Shown one piece after another: positions 1 to 9,374 of a stretch of 46,463 nt of DNA (within the stretch, counting starts at the first letter, position 1; each line of letters begins with the position of its first letter). Origin of the DNA: Armatimonadota bacterium (GTDB taxonomy: Bacteria; Armatimonadota; Hebobacteria; GCA-020354555; CP070648). A model generated the notes under the pieces. That model did not search any database. It saw only the letters and a list, made by a program, of their open reading frames with translations, and was not told the origin of the DNA. Where the stretch lies: the NCBI GenBank assembly GCA_020354555.1, contig CP070648.1, positions 4,775,113 through 4,821,575 of the forward strand, written 5' to 3'. The position numbers and the translations under genes are program-made.

Positions 1-1
1 C

Positions 2-1138
2 CACGGAACCGATAACGTGCTCGCCCTCGCCAATCTGGCGATGCTCACCGGCAATCTCGGCAAGCCCGGGGCCGGCGTCAACCCGCTGCGAGGGCAGAAT
101 AACGTCCAAGGCGCCTGCGACATGGGCGCGCTGCCGAACGTCTTCTCGGGCTACCAGCGCGTCAACGACGACGACGCGCGGCGCAAGTTCGAGCAGGCCT
201 GGGCGAAGCCGCTTCCGTCCGAGCTCGGCCTGACGGTCGTCGAAATGATGAACGCCGCCGATTCGGGGCGGATTCGCGGCATGTACATCATGGGCGAGAA
301 CCCGGTGTTGAGCGACCCGGATGTGTGCCATGTGCGCGAGGCGCTGGCGAAGCTAGACCTCCTAGTCGTGCAGGACATTTTCCTGTCCGAGACCTGCGAG
401 TTCGCTGATGTGGTGCTGCCCGGCGCCGCGTTCGCGGAGAAGGGCGGCACGTTCACGAATACGGAGCGGCGCGTGCAGGTCCTGCGCCGGGTGCTGCCAG
501 CGCCTGGCGACGCGCGGGAGGATTGGCGGATTCTGCTCGATGTGGCGAAGGCTGCGGGCGAGGATTTCGCGCTCGCGGACGAATCCGCCGTGTTCGACGA
601 GATGGCGGCGCTGACGCCGTCGTACGCCGGCATCAGCCACGCGCGACTCCGCGAGACGTCGCTGCACTGGCCCTGTCCTACCCCGGATCATCCGGGCACC
701 CCTATCCTTCACACCGAGCGCTTCACGCGCGGCAAAGGGCTGTTCCACGCCGTCAGCTACCGCCCGCCCGCCGAGGAGCCCGATGCCGAGTATCCGCTGA
801 TCCTCACGACGGGCCGTATCCTATACCATTTCCACACCGGCACGGTCTCGCGCCGTTCGGCGAGCCTCGACGCCCTGGTGCCGGAGGGCTACGTCGAGCT
901 GAGTCCAGACACGGCCGCGCAGTTAGGGGTTGCCGACAAGGACCGCGTGCGGGTGTCGTCGCGGCGCGGATCCATCGAGATCCGGGCCCGGCTCACCGAG
1001 CGGGTCGCCAACGATGTCGTCTTCATCCCGTTCCATTTCGCCGAGAGCGCGGCGAACGTGCTCACCAACGCGGCCCTCGACCCCCAGGCGAAGATACCGG
1101 AGTTCAAGGTCTGCGCCGTGCGCGTGGAGCGGGCGTAG
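2..1138 (+). CDS. fdhA: Formate dehydrogenase alpha subunit (molybdopterin oxidoreductase), 3' part only
   Basis: The reading frame is open from the left edge and ends at TAG 1136-1138, giving the last 378 or so residues of a molybdopterin-dependent oxidoreductase. The first visible residues (HGTDNVLALANLAMLTGN) and the following GKPGAGVNPLRGQNNVQG stretch are typical of formate dehydrogenase catalytic subunits. The last ~120 residues, from YPLILTTGR through the SRRGSIEIRARLT segment, are the beta-barrel that binds the molybdopterin dinucleotide. The family oxidises formate to CO2, or runs in reverse. The N-terminal Fe-S domain and the Cys/Sec active site lie outside the window, so the oxidation partner and selenium use cannot be judged. 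No partner subunit follows; the next gene is unrelated. Confidence 0.9.
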   Translation, partial: HGTDNVLALANLAMLTGNLGKPGAGVNPLRGQNNVQGACDMGALPNVFSGYQRVNDDDARRKFEQAWAKPLPSELGLTVVEMMNAADSGRIRGMYIMGENPVLSDPDVCHVREALAKLDLLVVQDIFLSETCEFADVVLPGAAFAEKGGTFTNTERRVQVLRRVLPAPGDAREDWRILLDVAKAAGEDFALADESAVFDEMAALTPSYAGISHARLRETSLHWPCPTPDHPGTPILHTERFTRGKGLFHAVSYRPPAEEPDAEYPLILTTGRILYHFHTGTVSRRSASLDALVPEGYVELSPDTAAQLGVADKDRVRVSSRRGSIEIRARLTERVANDVVFIPFHFAESAANVLTNAALDPQAKIPEFKVCAVRVERA

Positions 1139-1320
1139 GGCCTCGCCTTCTCTCCTGCCCAATCCCGACGAGTCGCCGTGCTGCGACACAGGGTCTCTTG
1201 CCAGCCCCGGCATCAGCACCGCCGCGGCCTGCCCGAAGTGACCGCCTGAGAGAGCGAAGGCGATGGTTTGGCTCACGGCGAATCCTCACCGCGTTCCACC
1301 CCAGGAGGAGTCAGCATGCC
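1139..1320. other. Intergenic spacer without a recognised element
   Basis: This gap between the formate dehydrogenase gene and the ceramidase-like gene contains only the AGGAGGAG ribosome binding site at 1303-1310. I found no convincing promoter, terminator or riboswitch in it. Confidence 0.5.
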
Positions 1321-2610
1321 ATGAGCACACAAGCTGCGTTTGCCGAAGTTGACATCACGCCGCCCCTCGGGACGAAGAAGATCGGGTGGCTGAAGGAAAT
1401 CGTCGGCGATTCGGTGCTCGACCCGCTGTTCGCCCGAGCCGCGGTGATCCAATCGGGCGCGGCCGGCATTGCCTTCATCCAGTTGGACACCCTCAGCATT
1501 CGGTGGACGACGACCAATGAGATTCGGCGGCGGATAGAGCAGCGATGCGGGTTCCCGGGCGCGAGTGTCATGGCCGCGGCGACGCACAACCACGCCGGCC
1601 CAGCCGTCGCGACGACGGGCGAGGTGCCTCGCGACGACGCGTATATCGAGATGATGGTGTCCAGGATCGTTGACATGTTCTGCGCGGCGCTCGATAATCT
1701 GCAGCCCGCCGAGATCGGCATCGCCAGCGCGTTCGAGTGGAACGTGGCGCACAATCGGCGCGTCGTGATGCGCGATGGCACCGTTCAGACGCACGGCCGG
1801 TTCCCCGACCCGAACGCACTCTACATCGAGGGGCCGATTGACCCCGAGGTGGCGGTGCTCGCCGCGCGCAGCTCCAACGGCGAGATGCTGGGCGCCATTG
1901 TCAACTTCGCGTGCCACCCCACCCACCACGGCCCCGAGCCGGGCTTCTCCGCCGGCTTCCCCGGCGTGCTGGCGCGGGAGATGAAGTCTCGCGGGTGCCC
2001 GGTCACGCTGTTCCTCAACGGGGCGAGCGGGAACATCCACACCGCCGATCCCACGCGGAACGGGGCCGACGTGGAAATGGAAGCCGCCGGTCTCGCATTG
2101 GCCGACGACGTATCGCAAGCAATGACCGACATGTCTTTCAGGGCCGCCGTCCGCGTTGGCTGCGCGGCGCGCACGGTCGAGCTTCCGTTTCGCAAGGCCA
2201 CGGAGGACGAGGTGCGCGGCACGATCCGGGGCGCGCAGCGGTTCGTGGATCCGACGATCTACGACCGTACGATGCCGCGGGTCCTCGAGAGGATACGCGA
2301 GTGCGGGGTGCAGCTTGCCGAGGTGCAGGCGCTGTTCGTGGACGACTACGCCTTCGTCAGCATGCCCGCGGAGTACTTCGTGCAGTTGGGTCTGCGCATC
2401 AAAGAAGAGTCACACCCGCGCCACGCGCTCGTCGTGAGCTGCGCGAATGGAATGGTCGGGTATGTTCCTCATCGCGAAGCGTTCCTGCGTGGAGGCTACG
2501 AGACGACGTTCACCAACAGCAGCAGGCTGGCGCCGGAGGCGGGCGACCTGCTGGCCGATTGCGCGATCGAGATCATCCGCGCCGGGTGCGACGGCGCGGT
2601 GGAGGTGTAG
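1321..2610 (+). CDS. Neutral/alkaline ceramidase-like hydrolase, stand-alone
   Basis: A 429-residue protein of the neutral/alkaline non-lysosomal ceramidase superfamily, whose known members hydrolyse N-acyl bonds of sphingolipids with a zinc-dependent active site. It opens with the family signature DITPP (residues 11-15). It has a THNHAGP motif at about residue 88, where the family has SHTHSGP, a NFACHPTHHG motif at residue 195, and an NGASGNIHTAD segment in place of the NGAQGDxSPN active-site loop. There is no signal peptide. The start is ATG 1321: AGGAGGAG lies 10 nt upstream, and the ATG at 1316 stops immediately. The family contains many bacterial members of unknown substrate, so ceramide should not be assumed. 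A related domain occurs in the fusion protein at 10241. Confidence 0.75.
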   Translation: MSTQAAFAEVDITPPLGTKKIGWLKEIVGDSVLDPLFARAAVIQSGAAGIAFIQLDTLSIRWTTTNEIRRRIEQRCGFPGASVMAAATHNHAGPAVATTGEVPRDDAYIEMMVSRIVDMFCAALDNLQPAEIGIASAFEWNVAHNRRVVMRDGTVQTHGRFPDPNALYIEGPIDPEVAVLAARSSNGEMLGAIVNFACHPTHHGPEPGFSAGFPGVLAREMKSRGCPVTLFLNGASGNIHTADPTRNGADVEMEAAGLALADDVSQAMTDMSFRAAVRVGCAARTVELPFRKATEDEVRGTIRGAQRFVDPTIYDRTMPRVLERIRECGVQLAEVQALFVDDYAFVSMPAEYFVQLGLRIKEESHPRHALVVSCANGMVGYVPHREAFLRGGYETTFTNSSRLAPEAGDLLADCAIEIIRAGCDGAVEV

Positions 2611-2701
2611 TCGCTTGTTCCGCGCCCCGCGAGGTCGTTGGCTGATCGCGGTCGCGCTGGCCGCAGCGGCTGCGAGCGCAGATCCTGCCCGGGAGGGAAC
2701 C

Positions 2702-5527
2702 ATGCAAATCGTGAAGCCGACGCGGCCGCAGGAGGTCTTCCGCGGCCACGGCGGCGTCATCCTCACCGACGATTCGCAGTTCGAGATCATCGCCCGCGAC
2801 CCCGCCGCCCCGCTGTTCGAGGGCGAGGGGCGCGCGAATTACCTCTATCCGCCGGACGCCTCGCTCATCAGTCTGATGGATCAGGCCGCGAAGCGCGGCG
2901 CGGGCCGCTTCATGGTATCCTACGATTTCTTCTTCGGGGGCCAGGCGCGGCGGCTGCACCTCGACTCGCCGGAGACGCTCGCCGCGTTCGAGGTCATCGC
3001 GAGATTAGCGCGAGAGCGCGGCATGACCCTCGAGGGCAGCGTCATCAACCCGCTCGACCTCGGCCGCGGGTACGCCGCCAAGCATGACCACGCCGGCGAG
3101 ATGTGCCTGTTCCAGGAAGGCCGCATTGCCGCGGACGGCCGCTACAGGATGACGCTGCGCGCGCAGGCGCAGTGGTGCAACAACAAAGGCCCGATCTCCC
3201 TCCAGGTGAAGGCGGTGAAGGTATTCGCATTTGCCGAGCGACGCGTACCCGGCACGTCGTACTTCGCCGTGGATCCGCGCGATATCGTTGACATCAGCGA
3301 CACGGTGGAGCGGGCCGAGCCGGCGGGCGAGGTCACCGGCCCAGCGGCTGGGTGGCGCGAGCAGCCGTACCGAGTCGAAGGCCGGTGGCCGCAAGCGGGC
3401 AAAGACACGCGGTGCCTCGTCGTCCTGGTGCACGCGTTGCCGGAACTCGATTACTTCAACCCCGACGCGCTCGAGTATGCCAAAGGCGTGATTAACGAGT
3501 ACCATCGCCGCGGGATAGACTTCGCCGCGTTCTATGGCGATGAAATGCACAGCCAGTTCGACTGGGACCTGCGGCGCGTCGGGCGCGAGGAATTGCAGGT
3601 GCGCTACGTCACCCCGAGCATGTGCCGGGCATTCGCGCGCGCTTACGGCCGCGAGTTCGCAGACCTCTATAAGTATTTGGTCTACTTCTGCCAAGGCCAC
3701 GGGTGCCTGGACGGAGAGCAGGCGATTGACGGCACGCAGCACGTCATGGGGGCGGACCGGGAGAGCATCTACCGCACGTGGATGTTCCGTCGCAACTACT
3801 TCGATATGTTGTCCGCCGCGGTCGTCGGCCTGTCGCTCGAGGCGAAGCGGTATGCGGAGAGATTATATGGACGTCCGGTGGAGGTGACGGCGCATCCGAC
3901 CTGGCAGGAGGCCCCGACGTGCGATGATTTCGGCGCGGGCTGCGGCGGCGATCGCGCGCATTCCTACGACTACACCGACGCGTTCCGCGGCAGCGCGTCG
4001 GTGCGCGAGGCGATCAGCGCCTGTTACGACTACTGGCGCTGGAACCGCGTGTACACCGGCTGCGGCACGGATCACCCGGAGGGCGGGTGGGCCGACCGCA
4101 ACTACTTCGGGCGGGCATTCGCCTGCGGTCTGGGGACGATCAATGATGCGGGATGGACCTACTGCGCCTCCTGGGGCGCGCCGGCGGAAATCATCGCTCG
4201 CATGAACCAGGTCACCGCCGCCTACGGCTGCCGCCACAGTAACCCGCTGCATAACGTCGTCCAAGGCGAGGTGCACCGCGACACGGACGTGCTGCTGCTC
4301 TACCCGCTCGACTTGCTCTACGTCGATCAGCGCTTCGGCTCGTGGATGGTGCAGTACGGCTACTGCAACTATGCGACCGAGGAGGAGTTGTGCCGCTGGG
4401 GACGGGTGACCGCCGACGGCCGGCTCTCGCTTCGCGGGCGCCGGTACCGCGTGGTGGGGGCGCTGTTCGAGCCGTTCGTGCGGCCGAAAACGCTCGACCT
4501 GATGGCGGCCATGCTGGCGCGCGGCGGGTCAGTGTTGTGGATGGCCACGCCGCCGGAGCGATACGAGGAGGGCACGGGATCGCCGCTCGCCCGATGGCAG
4601 AGGATGTTCGGCGTCACGTACGAGCGGCCGCCCGCGGGAGGCGCCGCAGCGGGCGGCAAGAACGTGCGATTCGCCGGGGCGATGTCGAACGCCGCGCCCA
4701 TGGAGGTGCCCTCTGATCTGCTGCCCGACTGGATCTATCCGGTCAAGCCGGATAACGCCGACGCCGTGGCGAGAATCGGCACGCGGGTGGTGGGGGCGAT
4801 CCGATGCCACCGCGGCGGGGGACGGGCGATGTTCCTCGGCTTCCGCGCGAGAGACGACCAGTCGGCCTCGACGGGCAAGGACATCCGCGTTCTATTCGAC
4901 GCACTGTCGGCGGCCGGCGCCTATACCGGCGATGACCATCCCGAGCGGATGTCGCGCACCGGCGACGTGCTCGCCAACAAGTTCCCGAATGGCGTAGTGA
5001 CGGTGACGAATCACTTCCGCTCGCTGCCCGAGCAGTGGCCGGGAGGGTTCAAGCGCGACCCGGAGCGGGATGCTCCCATCGTGGCGCGACTGAACCTGCC
5101 GCCGAATGAGGTGCGACTGGACGGGGTAAGGCTGGACGGGCACACTGTGACGTACCGCGGCACGGAAATGGTGAGCTACCGCGTCGCGAGCGGCAAGTTG
5201 ACGGCGTTCTGCGGCCGCGACACGACGGGCATCAAAATAGACGGCACGGAATACCGGTTTGCCGAGCAACCGCTGACGATCGCCTGGGCGGAGGTCGCGC
5301 GCCGCGAGCGAGCCTCTGCCGTGCGGACGGCGCACCGGTTGTGGGTGTCGGGGCCGTGCGAGGTCACGTTACCGGTGGACGCGCGGGGATGGCAGAGCCC
5401 GCGGGGCGCGGTGGCCAGCGGGGCTGACGCCGCGGGAGCCATCGCGGTGCGCGCCGCGGGAGACGCGTTGGTCGTATCCGTGGCGCCCGGTCAGGAAGGC
5501 CGATGGTTGTACGTGGGGGATTGGTGA
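2702..5527 (+). CDS. Large glycosidase-like protein of unknown specificity
   Basis: A 941-residue protein I cannot place in a named family. Around residues 260-300 it has barrel-like sequence (FAAFYGDEMHSQFDWDL), then a Trp/Tyr/Cys-rich region to about residue 500 (GCGGDRAH, WNRVYTGCGTDHPEGG). A segment near 530-620 (VLLLYPLDLLYVDQRFGSW, then GGSVLWMATPP) resembles the class-I glutamine-amidotransferase-like domain of GH42-type and rhamnosidase-like enzymes. The C-terminus looks beta-rich. ATG 2702 has GGAGG five bases upstream. An in-frame TTG at 2615, preceded by GGAGGTG, would add a signal-peptide-like leader (WLIAVALAAAAASADPA), so the true start may be 2615 and the protein exported. It lies between a hydrolase and a secreted protein on the same strand, probably one operon. 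Function is inferred only. Confidence 0.6.
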   Translation: MQIVKPTRPQEVFRGHGGVILTDDSQFEIIARDPAAPLFEGEGRANYLYPPDASLISLMDQAAKRGAGRFMVSYDFFFGGQARRLHLDSPETLAAFEVIARLARERGMTLEGSVINPLDLGRGYAAKHDHAGEMCLFQEGRIAADGRYRMTLRAQAQWCNNKGPISLQVKAVKVFAFAERRVPGTSYFAVDPRDIVDISDTVERAEPAGEVTGPAAGWREQPYRVEGRWPQAGKDTRCLVVLVHALPELDYFNPDALEYAKGVINEYHRRGIDFAAFYGDEMHSQFDWDLRRVGREELQVRYVTPSMCRAFARAYGREFADLYKYLVYFCQGHGCLDGEQAIDGTQHVMGADRESIYRTWMFRRNYFDMLSAAVVGLSLEAKRYAERLYGRPVEVTAHPTWQEAPTCDDFGAGCGGDRAHSYDYTDAFRGSASVREAISACYDYWRWNRVYTGCGTDHPEGGWADRNYFGRAFACGLGTINDAGWTYCASWGAPAEIIARMNQVTAAYGCRHSNPLHNVVQGEVHRDTDVLLLYPLDLLYVDQRFGSWMVQYGYCNYATEEELCRWGRVTADGRLSLRGRRYRVVGALFEPFVRPKTLDLMAAMLARGGSVLWMATPPERYEEGTGSPLARWQRMFGVTYERPPAGGAAAGGKNVRFAGAMSNAAPMEVPSDLLPDWIYPVKPDNADAVARIGTRVVGAIRCHRGGGRAMFLGFRARDDQSASTGKDIRVLFDALSAAGAYTGDDHPERMSRTGDVLANKFPNGVVTVTNHFRSLPEQWPGGFKRDPERDAPIVARLNLPPNEVRLDGVRLDGHTVTYRGTEMVSYRVASGKLTAFCGRDTTGIKIDGTEYRFAEQPLTIAWAEVARRERASAVRTAHRLWVSGPCEVTLPVDARGWQSPRGAVASGADAAGAIAVRAAGDALVVSVAPGQEGRWLYVGDW

Positions 5528-5562
5528 GAAGCGCCGCCGGGCTCGCAGGGAGGAGACATGTC

Positions 5563-6969
5563 GTGCAAAGTGCTAGGTTCGCAAGGTGGTGTGCCATCGT
5601 GACGTGGTGCATGGCGATATCCGCCGGGGGCGGCGCGCAGGCACCGCAGCCGCTGGCGCCGGTGGTTGAGGTGGAAGAGGACGTGTACCAGTATGAGCCG
5701 GCGGACAACGGCGCCGGGCCGTTGTGGTGCAAAGGCTCCACCTGCATCGTGCGCATCGGCGATCACGTGCTGGCCAGCGGCCTGGAGACCATTCCTGATC
5801 TGAAGCCGCTCAACAACTGCCGATGGCTTCTGTTCAAGCGAACGGACGACGGCTGGGCACTGCAGCGGCGCGATGAGAAAGGCCGCACGCGCGAGCCGTG
5901 CCCGCTGGCCGGTTTCTCCGCCGACCGCATATTCCTCTCCGTGAATCCGACGCTCACCGAGCCGAACGTGTACGGCGGCCCGGCGCGACCTCAGATCCTG
6001 GAGTTCGCCGCCGCTGATCCCAAAGCTGACTATAAGACGCTCCTGCCCGAATGGGAGGACGAGCCCCGATTCACCGAGCATTCATATCGCGGCCTCGCCG
6101 CGGACGGGCCGAGCGGCGAGTTGTTGCTGCTCAACATCCTTGGGCACGAGGCACAGCACTGGAGTTTCCGCGACAAAGACGGGCGCTGGTCGGCACGAGG
6201 CAAGCTCGTGTTCCCGATGGGGATGGACTATGAGGAGCCGGAGCCGATTCGACTGTGTTATCCGGTGATCGCGCTCCGGAATCGCACGGCGTACGTGCTC
6301 GGCATCAGCGACATCATCGAGCCGGTCAAGGAGTGGCGCGCGTACAAGCGCGAGCTGACCGGGCGCGAGTGGGACTACGACTTCCGGCGCCTGTTTTTCA
6401 CGTGGACCCCCGACATCGTCACCACGCCGTTCGCGGAGTGGGTCGAGATCGCCAGCCGCGAGAAGACGGCGGGGCATATCAACAACCTCGACATCTGGAT
6501 CACCCCGGATGGCGCCGCGCACATGCTGTGGAGCGAGACATCGCTTGATTCCCGGCTGCGGGAAAAGTACTTCCCTGGGGAGCGCTTGACCTATGCGTTG
6601 GAGCGCTGCGTGGTGCGTGACGGGAAAGTAGTTGCCCGCGACACGCTGGCGAAGGGAGGAGAAGGCGAGTCGAGCGAGATACCCGGAGTCGCTCGTTTCC
6701 ACGCGACCCCCGATGGCCGACTGTTTGTGTTCTATTACTGCGGGGGGAGCGACGCGCAGGGCAATCCGCTGTCGGAGAACCGGTTGATGGAGATACTGCC
6801 GGGCGAAACGCACGGCGAGCCGGTGAAGGTCAGGCTGGAATGTCCCCTCACCGGCTTCTTCACCGCGACTGAGCGCGGCGGCTCGGCGCCATCCGACACG
6901 CTCGATGTCCTCGGCGAGTGCCCCGCTAAGGCGCGGACGCTGCGCTACGCGCGCATTCGCATCCGGTGA
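5563..6969 (+). CDS. Secreted protein of unknown function, beta-rich
   Basis: A 468-residue protein starting at GTG 5563, chosen because GGGAGGAG lies eight bases upstream and the start produces a signal peptide (WCAIVTWCMAISAGGGAQA). The ATG at 5558 is in another frame and stops quickly. The mature part is rich in short beta-strand-like segments with W, G and D turns, for example DIWITPDGAAHMLWSE and FHATPDGRLFVFYYCGG. This suggests a beta-propeller of the BNR or sialidase-like type, though I see no canonical Asp-box series. The reading frame begins 36 bases after the stop of the 941-residue protein, so the two are likely co-transcribed and may act on the same extracellular substrate. I do not recognise a catalytic motif. 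Confidence 0.6.
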   Translation: MQSARFARWCAIVTWCMAISAGGGAQAPQPLAPVVEVEEDVYQYEPADNGAGPLWCKGSTCIVRIGDHVLASGLETIPDLKPLNNCRWLLFKRTDDGWALQRRDEKGRTREPCPLAGFSADRIFLSVNPTLTEPNVYGGPARPQILEFAAADPKADYKTLLPEWEDEPRFTEHSYRGLAADGPSGELLLLNILGHEAQHWSFRDKDGRWSARGKLVFPMGMDYEEPEPIRLCYPVIALRNRTAYVLGISDIIEPVKEWRAYKRELTGREWDYDFRRLFFTWTPDIVTTPFAEWVEIASREKTAGHINNLDIWITPDGAAHMLWSETSLDSRLREKYFPGERLTYALERCVVRDGKVVARDTLAKGGEGESSEIPGVARFHATPDGRLFVFYYCGGSDAQGNPLSENRLMEILPGETHGEPVKVRLECPLTGFFTATERGGSAPSDTLDVLGECPAKARTLRYARIRIR

Positions 6970-7045
6970 CGTCGGGGCGCTGTCGCAGGCGCAGGCTCGT
7001 GCGGCAGCACCGTGTCCGCGAGTCAAGGCTCACCGGCGATTCGCT

Positions 7046-8176
7046 CTACGCCCAATCCGGCGGCGCGTCCAGGTCCGCGAATACGCAGCGCTGCGCCGCC
7101 GCGCGCGCAATGAGTTCCCCGACCACACCGACCTCGGGCCATTTGACCTTCTTGACCTGATTGCGCGCAGCCTCGTAGATCGCCTGGATGGTGTACGTGA
7201 CCTTGACACCTTCCGCAAGGGGGACGAACGGCGTCCCGCCGTGCATGATCGCCCGGTACAGGTTGTCGTGTTTGCTCGGGACGTCGGCGGGGATCTTCAT
7301 CGCCCGCTTGGTGCCGTCGTGCAGGTCAATGTGGCTCGCGCCGAGAGTCGCGGCGCCTTTGGTGCCGAAGACCCTGATCCAGCTTGTTCCCTTGGCGCCC
7401 TCATTGCATGTCGTCGCGTAGAAGTAGAGCTTGGTTCCGGATGGCCCTTCGAGATCCACCACGGCGCAGGCCAAATCCTCCATCTCCAGTGTGCGCACGG
7501 GATGCGCGCGGTAGAGGCCGGCGCGGGCGCACTTGGCCACTGATATCGCCGGTCGCGGCGCCGTGTTTGCCAGCATCAGCGCGGCCGACATGGCGTGGCT
7601 CGCCTGGTTGTAGATCACACCGTCGCGGCACCACTTGCCCTCCACACGCTTGCGCCCGACCCAATGGGCGCGGCGGTAGTAGTCATCCTCGCGGTACCAG
7701 TTGACCACCGCAGCCACTTCGCGAATCTCGCCGAGGTCGCCGCGCGCGATGTGGTTCTTCAGCCCGATCAGCCCTGCGCCGGCGGGCGGGCTGAAACCGA
7801 CGGTGACGACCTTGCCGGCTTAGTGCTGCGCCTTCAGCATGCGGTCGGCGTCGGCGTTGGAAGCCGTGGTCGGTTTCTCGACGAACACGTGCATGCCGCG
7901 CTTGAGCGCCGCGATGGTCATCGGCGCGTGCCAGTGGTGTGGCGTGCAGATGAATGCGACATCGCCCTCGACGGTGCGAAATGCGTCGCGATAGTCCTCG
8001 AAGAAGGGCACCCCCGCTGCCGCGGCAGCCTTGCGGCTGTTGCGCACATCGGGCCGTCGCGGATACGCATCGCACACGGCGGCGACGTCGAAGCGCGGGT
8101 TCTCCATCAGCGCTTTGAGGTGTCCTCGACCGATGCCACCGATACCTATCTGAATCGTCCTCAGCACTTTCGGCAC
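7046..8176 (-). pseudogene. Gfo/Idh/MocA family oxidoreductase interrupted by one in-frame TAA
   Basis: Read on the minus strand from GTG 8176 (AGGAGG seven bases upstream), this is a 376-codon Gfo/Idh/MocA dehydrogenase, a family that oxidises or reduces sugars and inositols with NAD(P). The N-terminal part has the dinucleotide fold (IQIGIGGIGRGH), a TPHHWHAP segment and the EKP signature. The C-terminal part continues with GDLGEIREVAAVVNW and the NQASHAM region. Codon 119 is TAA (7820-7822), and the frame on both sides is the same with no frameshift. All other family landmarks look intact, so the lesion is a recent nonsense mutation, an assembly error or, far less likely, recoding. It converges with the gene ending at 6969. 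Confidence 0.8.
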
Positions 8177-8409
8177 GGCACTACCTCCTGGCTTGAATGA
8201 TGCCATTTCCGGGCGACCAAGCCGACCGGCCGGTTGCCGCCGCGGTGCCCCGTCACGCGCATTACTTTCCGCTCGCATCGGTGAATCCCTTTCGCTGAGG
8301 CGGCAGTAGTCAGCGAGTCGGCGACATTCGCGGTCAACGCGGGCGCGCATAGCCCGCCGACACCGGCAGGCGCTGCGGCGGAGGCGGGCGAACTTATGCC
8401 TGCGAAGCC

Positions 8410-9336
8410 ATGCGCAAGAAGCTCTCTTTCTGGGCGGCGGTCAGCCGCGCCCCGTTCTTCACGGGTTCCGCGCTGCCGGTCGGGCTCGGCGCCGCCGCTG
8501 TATGGTACCAGAGCGGCGAGTTCCGCCTCGGCCTGTTCGTGCTGACGCTCGTCGGCGCGGTGCTCGTCCACGCCGGCGCCAACATCGCAAACGATTACTA
8601 CGACCACCTCTCCGGCGCCGACGACATCAACCCGGACTTCCACACGCCCCTGTTCGGCGGCAGCCGCTTGATCCAGGACGGGCTGATGACGCCGCGCGCG
8701 ACGCTGATGGCGGCACTTGCATGTCTCAGCATTGCCGCCGTTATCGGCATCGTTCTCACCTGGCTGCGAGGTTGGCCGATACTTGCGCTTGGGCTCGTCG
8801 GTGTCCTCTCGGGCTTCTTCTACACCGCGCCGCCGCTCAAGCTAAGCTATCGCGGGTGGGGTGAATTGGCGGTGGCGCTCGATTTCGGCGTGCTCATGGT
8901 CGCGGGGACGCAGTACGTGCAAGTCCGCGCTGTAACGGCCGTAGGGCTTGCGGCTTCGGTGCCCGTGGCGCTGCTGATACTGCTCGTACTCTACGTCAAC
9001 CAATTCCCCGATGCGCCCGCGGACGGACAGGCAGGCAAGCGGCACCTCGTGGTGAGATGGGGGACGCGGCGGGCGCGCCTTGGCGTGCCGGTCCTGTACG
9101 CCGCAACCTACGCCAGCATCTTGGCCGCGATCGCGGCCGGTCTGGCACCCGGCTGGTGCTTGGTGGCGCTGCTGACGGCGCCGCTGGGGGCGGGCGCGTC
9201 GGCCGTCGTATGGCAGTACCACTCTCAACCCAAGCGCCTGGTACCCGCCAGCGCCATGACCATCGCCGCGCATGCGCTGACGAGCGTGCTGCTCATCATC
9301 GGGTACGTCGCCGGCCGGGCGTCCGCCGGCGTGTGA
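8410..9336 (+). CDS. menA: UbiA-type prenyltransferase, probable 1,4-dihydroxy-2-naphthoate prenyltransferase
   Basis: A 308-residue polytopic membrane protein of the UbiA superfamily. The first Asp-rich motif is NDYYDHLSGAD at residues 61-71, and the second is DAPADGQAGKRHLVVR near residue 200, the spacing and wording seen in MenA-type enzymes. MenA joins a polyprenyl chain to dihydroxynaphthoate in the inner membrane during menaquinone synthesis, which would fit the formate dehydrogenase upstream. About eight hydrophobic segments are visible. The start has no strong ribosome binding site. No other menaquinone genes are near, so another UbiA-family acceptor cannot be excluded. Confidence 0.75.
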   Translation: MRKKLSFWAAVSRAPFFTGSALPVGLGAAAVWYQSGEFRLGLFVLTLVGAVLVHAGANIANDYYDHLSGADDINPDFHTPLFGGSRLIQDGLMTPRATLMAALACLSIAAVIGIVLTWLRGWPILALGLVGVLSGFFYTAPPLKLSYRGWGELAVALDFGVLMVAGTQYVQVRAVTAVGLAASVPVALLILLVLYVNQFPDAPADGQAGKRHLVVRWGTRRARLGVPVLYAATYASILAAIAAGLAPGWCLVALLTAPLGAGASAVVWQYHSQPKRLVPASAMTIAAHALTSVLLIIGYVAGRASAGV

Positions 9337-9374
9337 CCGCCGGCGCAGGGACACCTCACCCACAGGAGCGTTCA

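Noticed and set aside
523-1320. N-terminal extension of the ceramidase-like gene
   Set aside because: It overlaps the formate dehydrogenase gene in another frame and is Arg/Pro-rich; AGGAGGAG and DITPP place the start at 1321.
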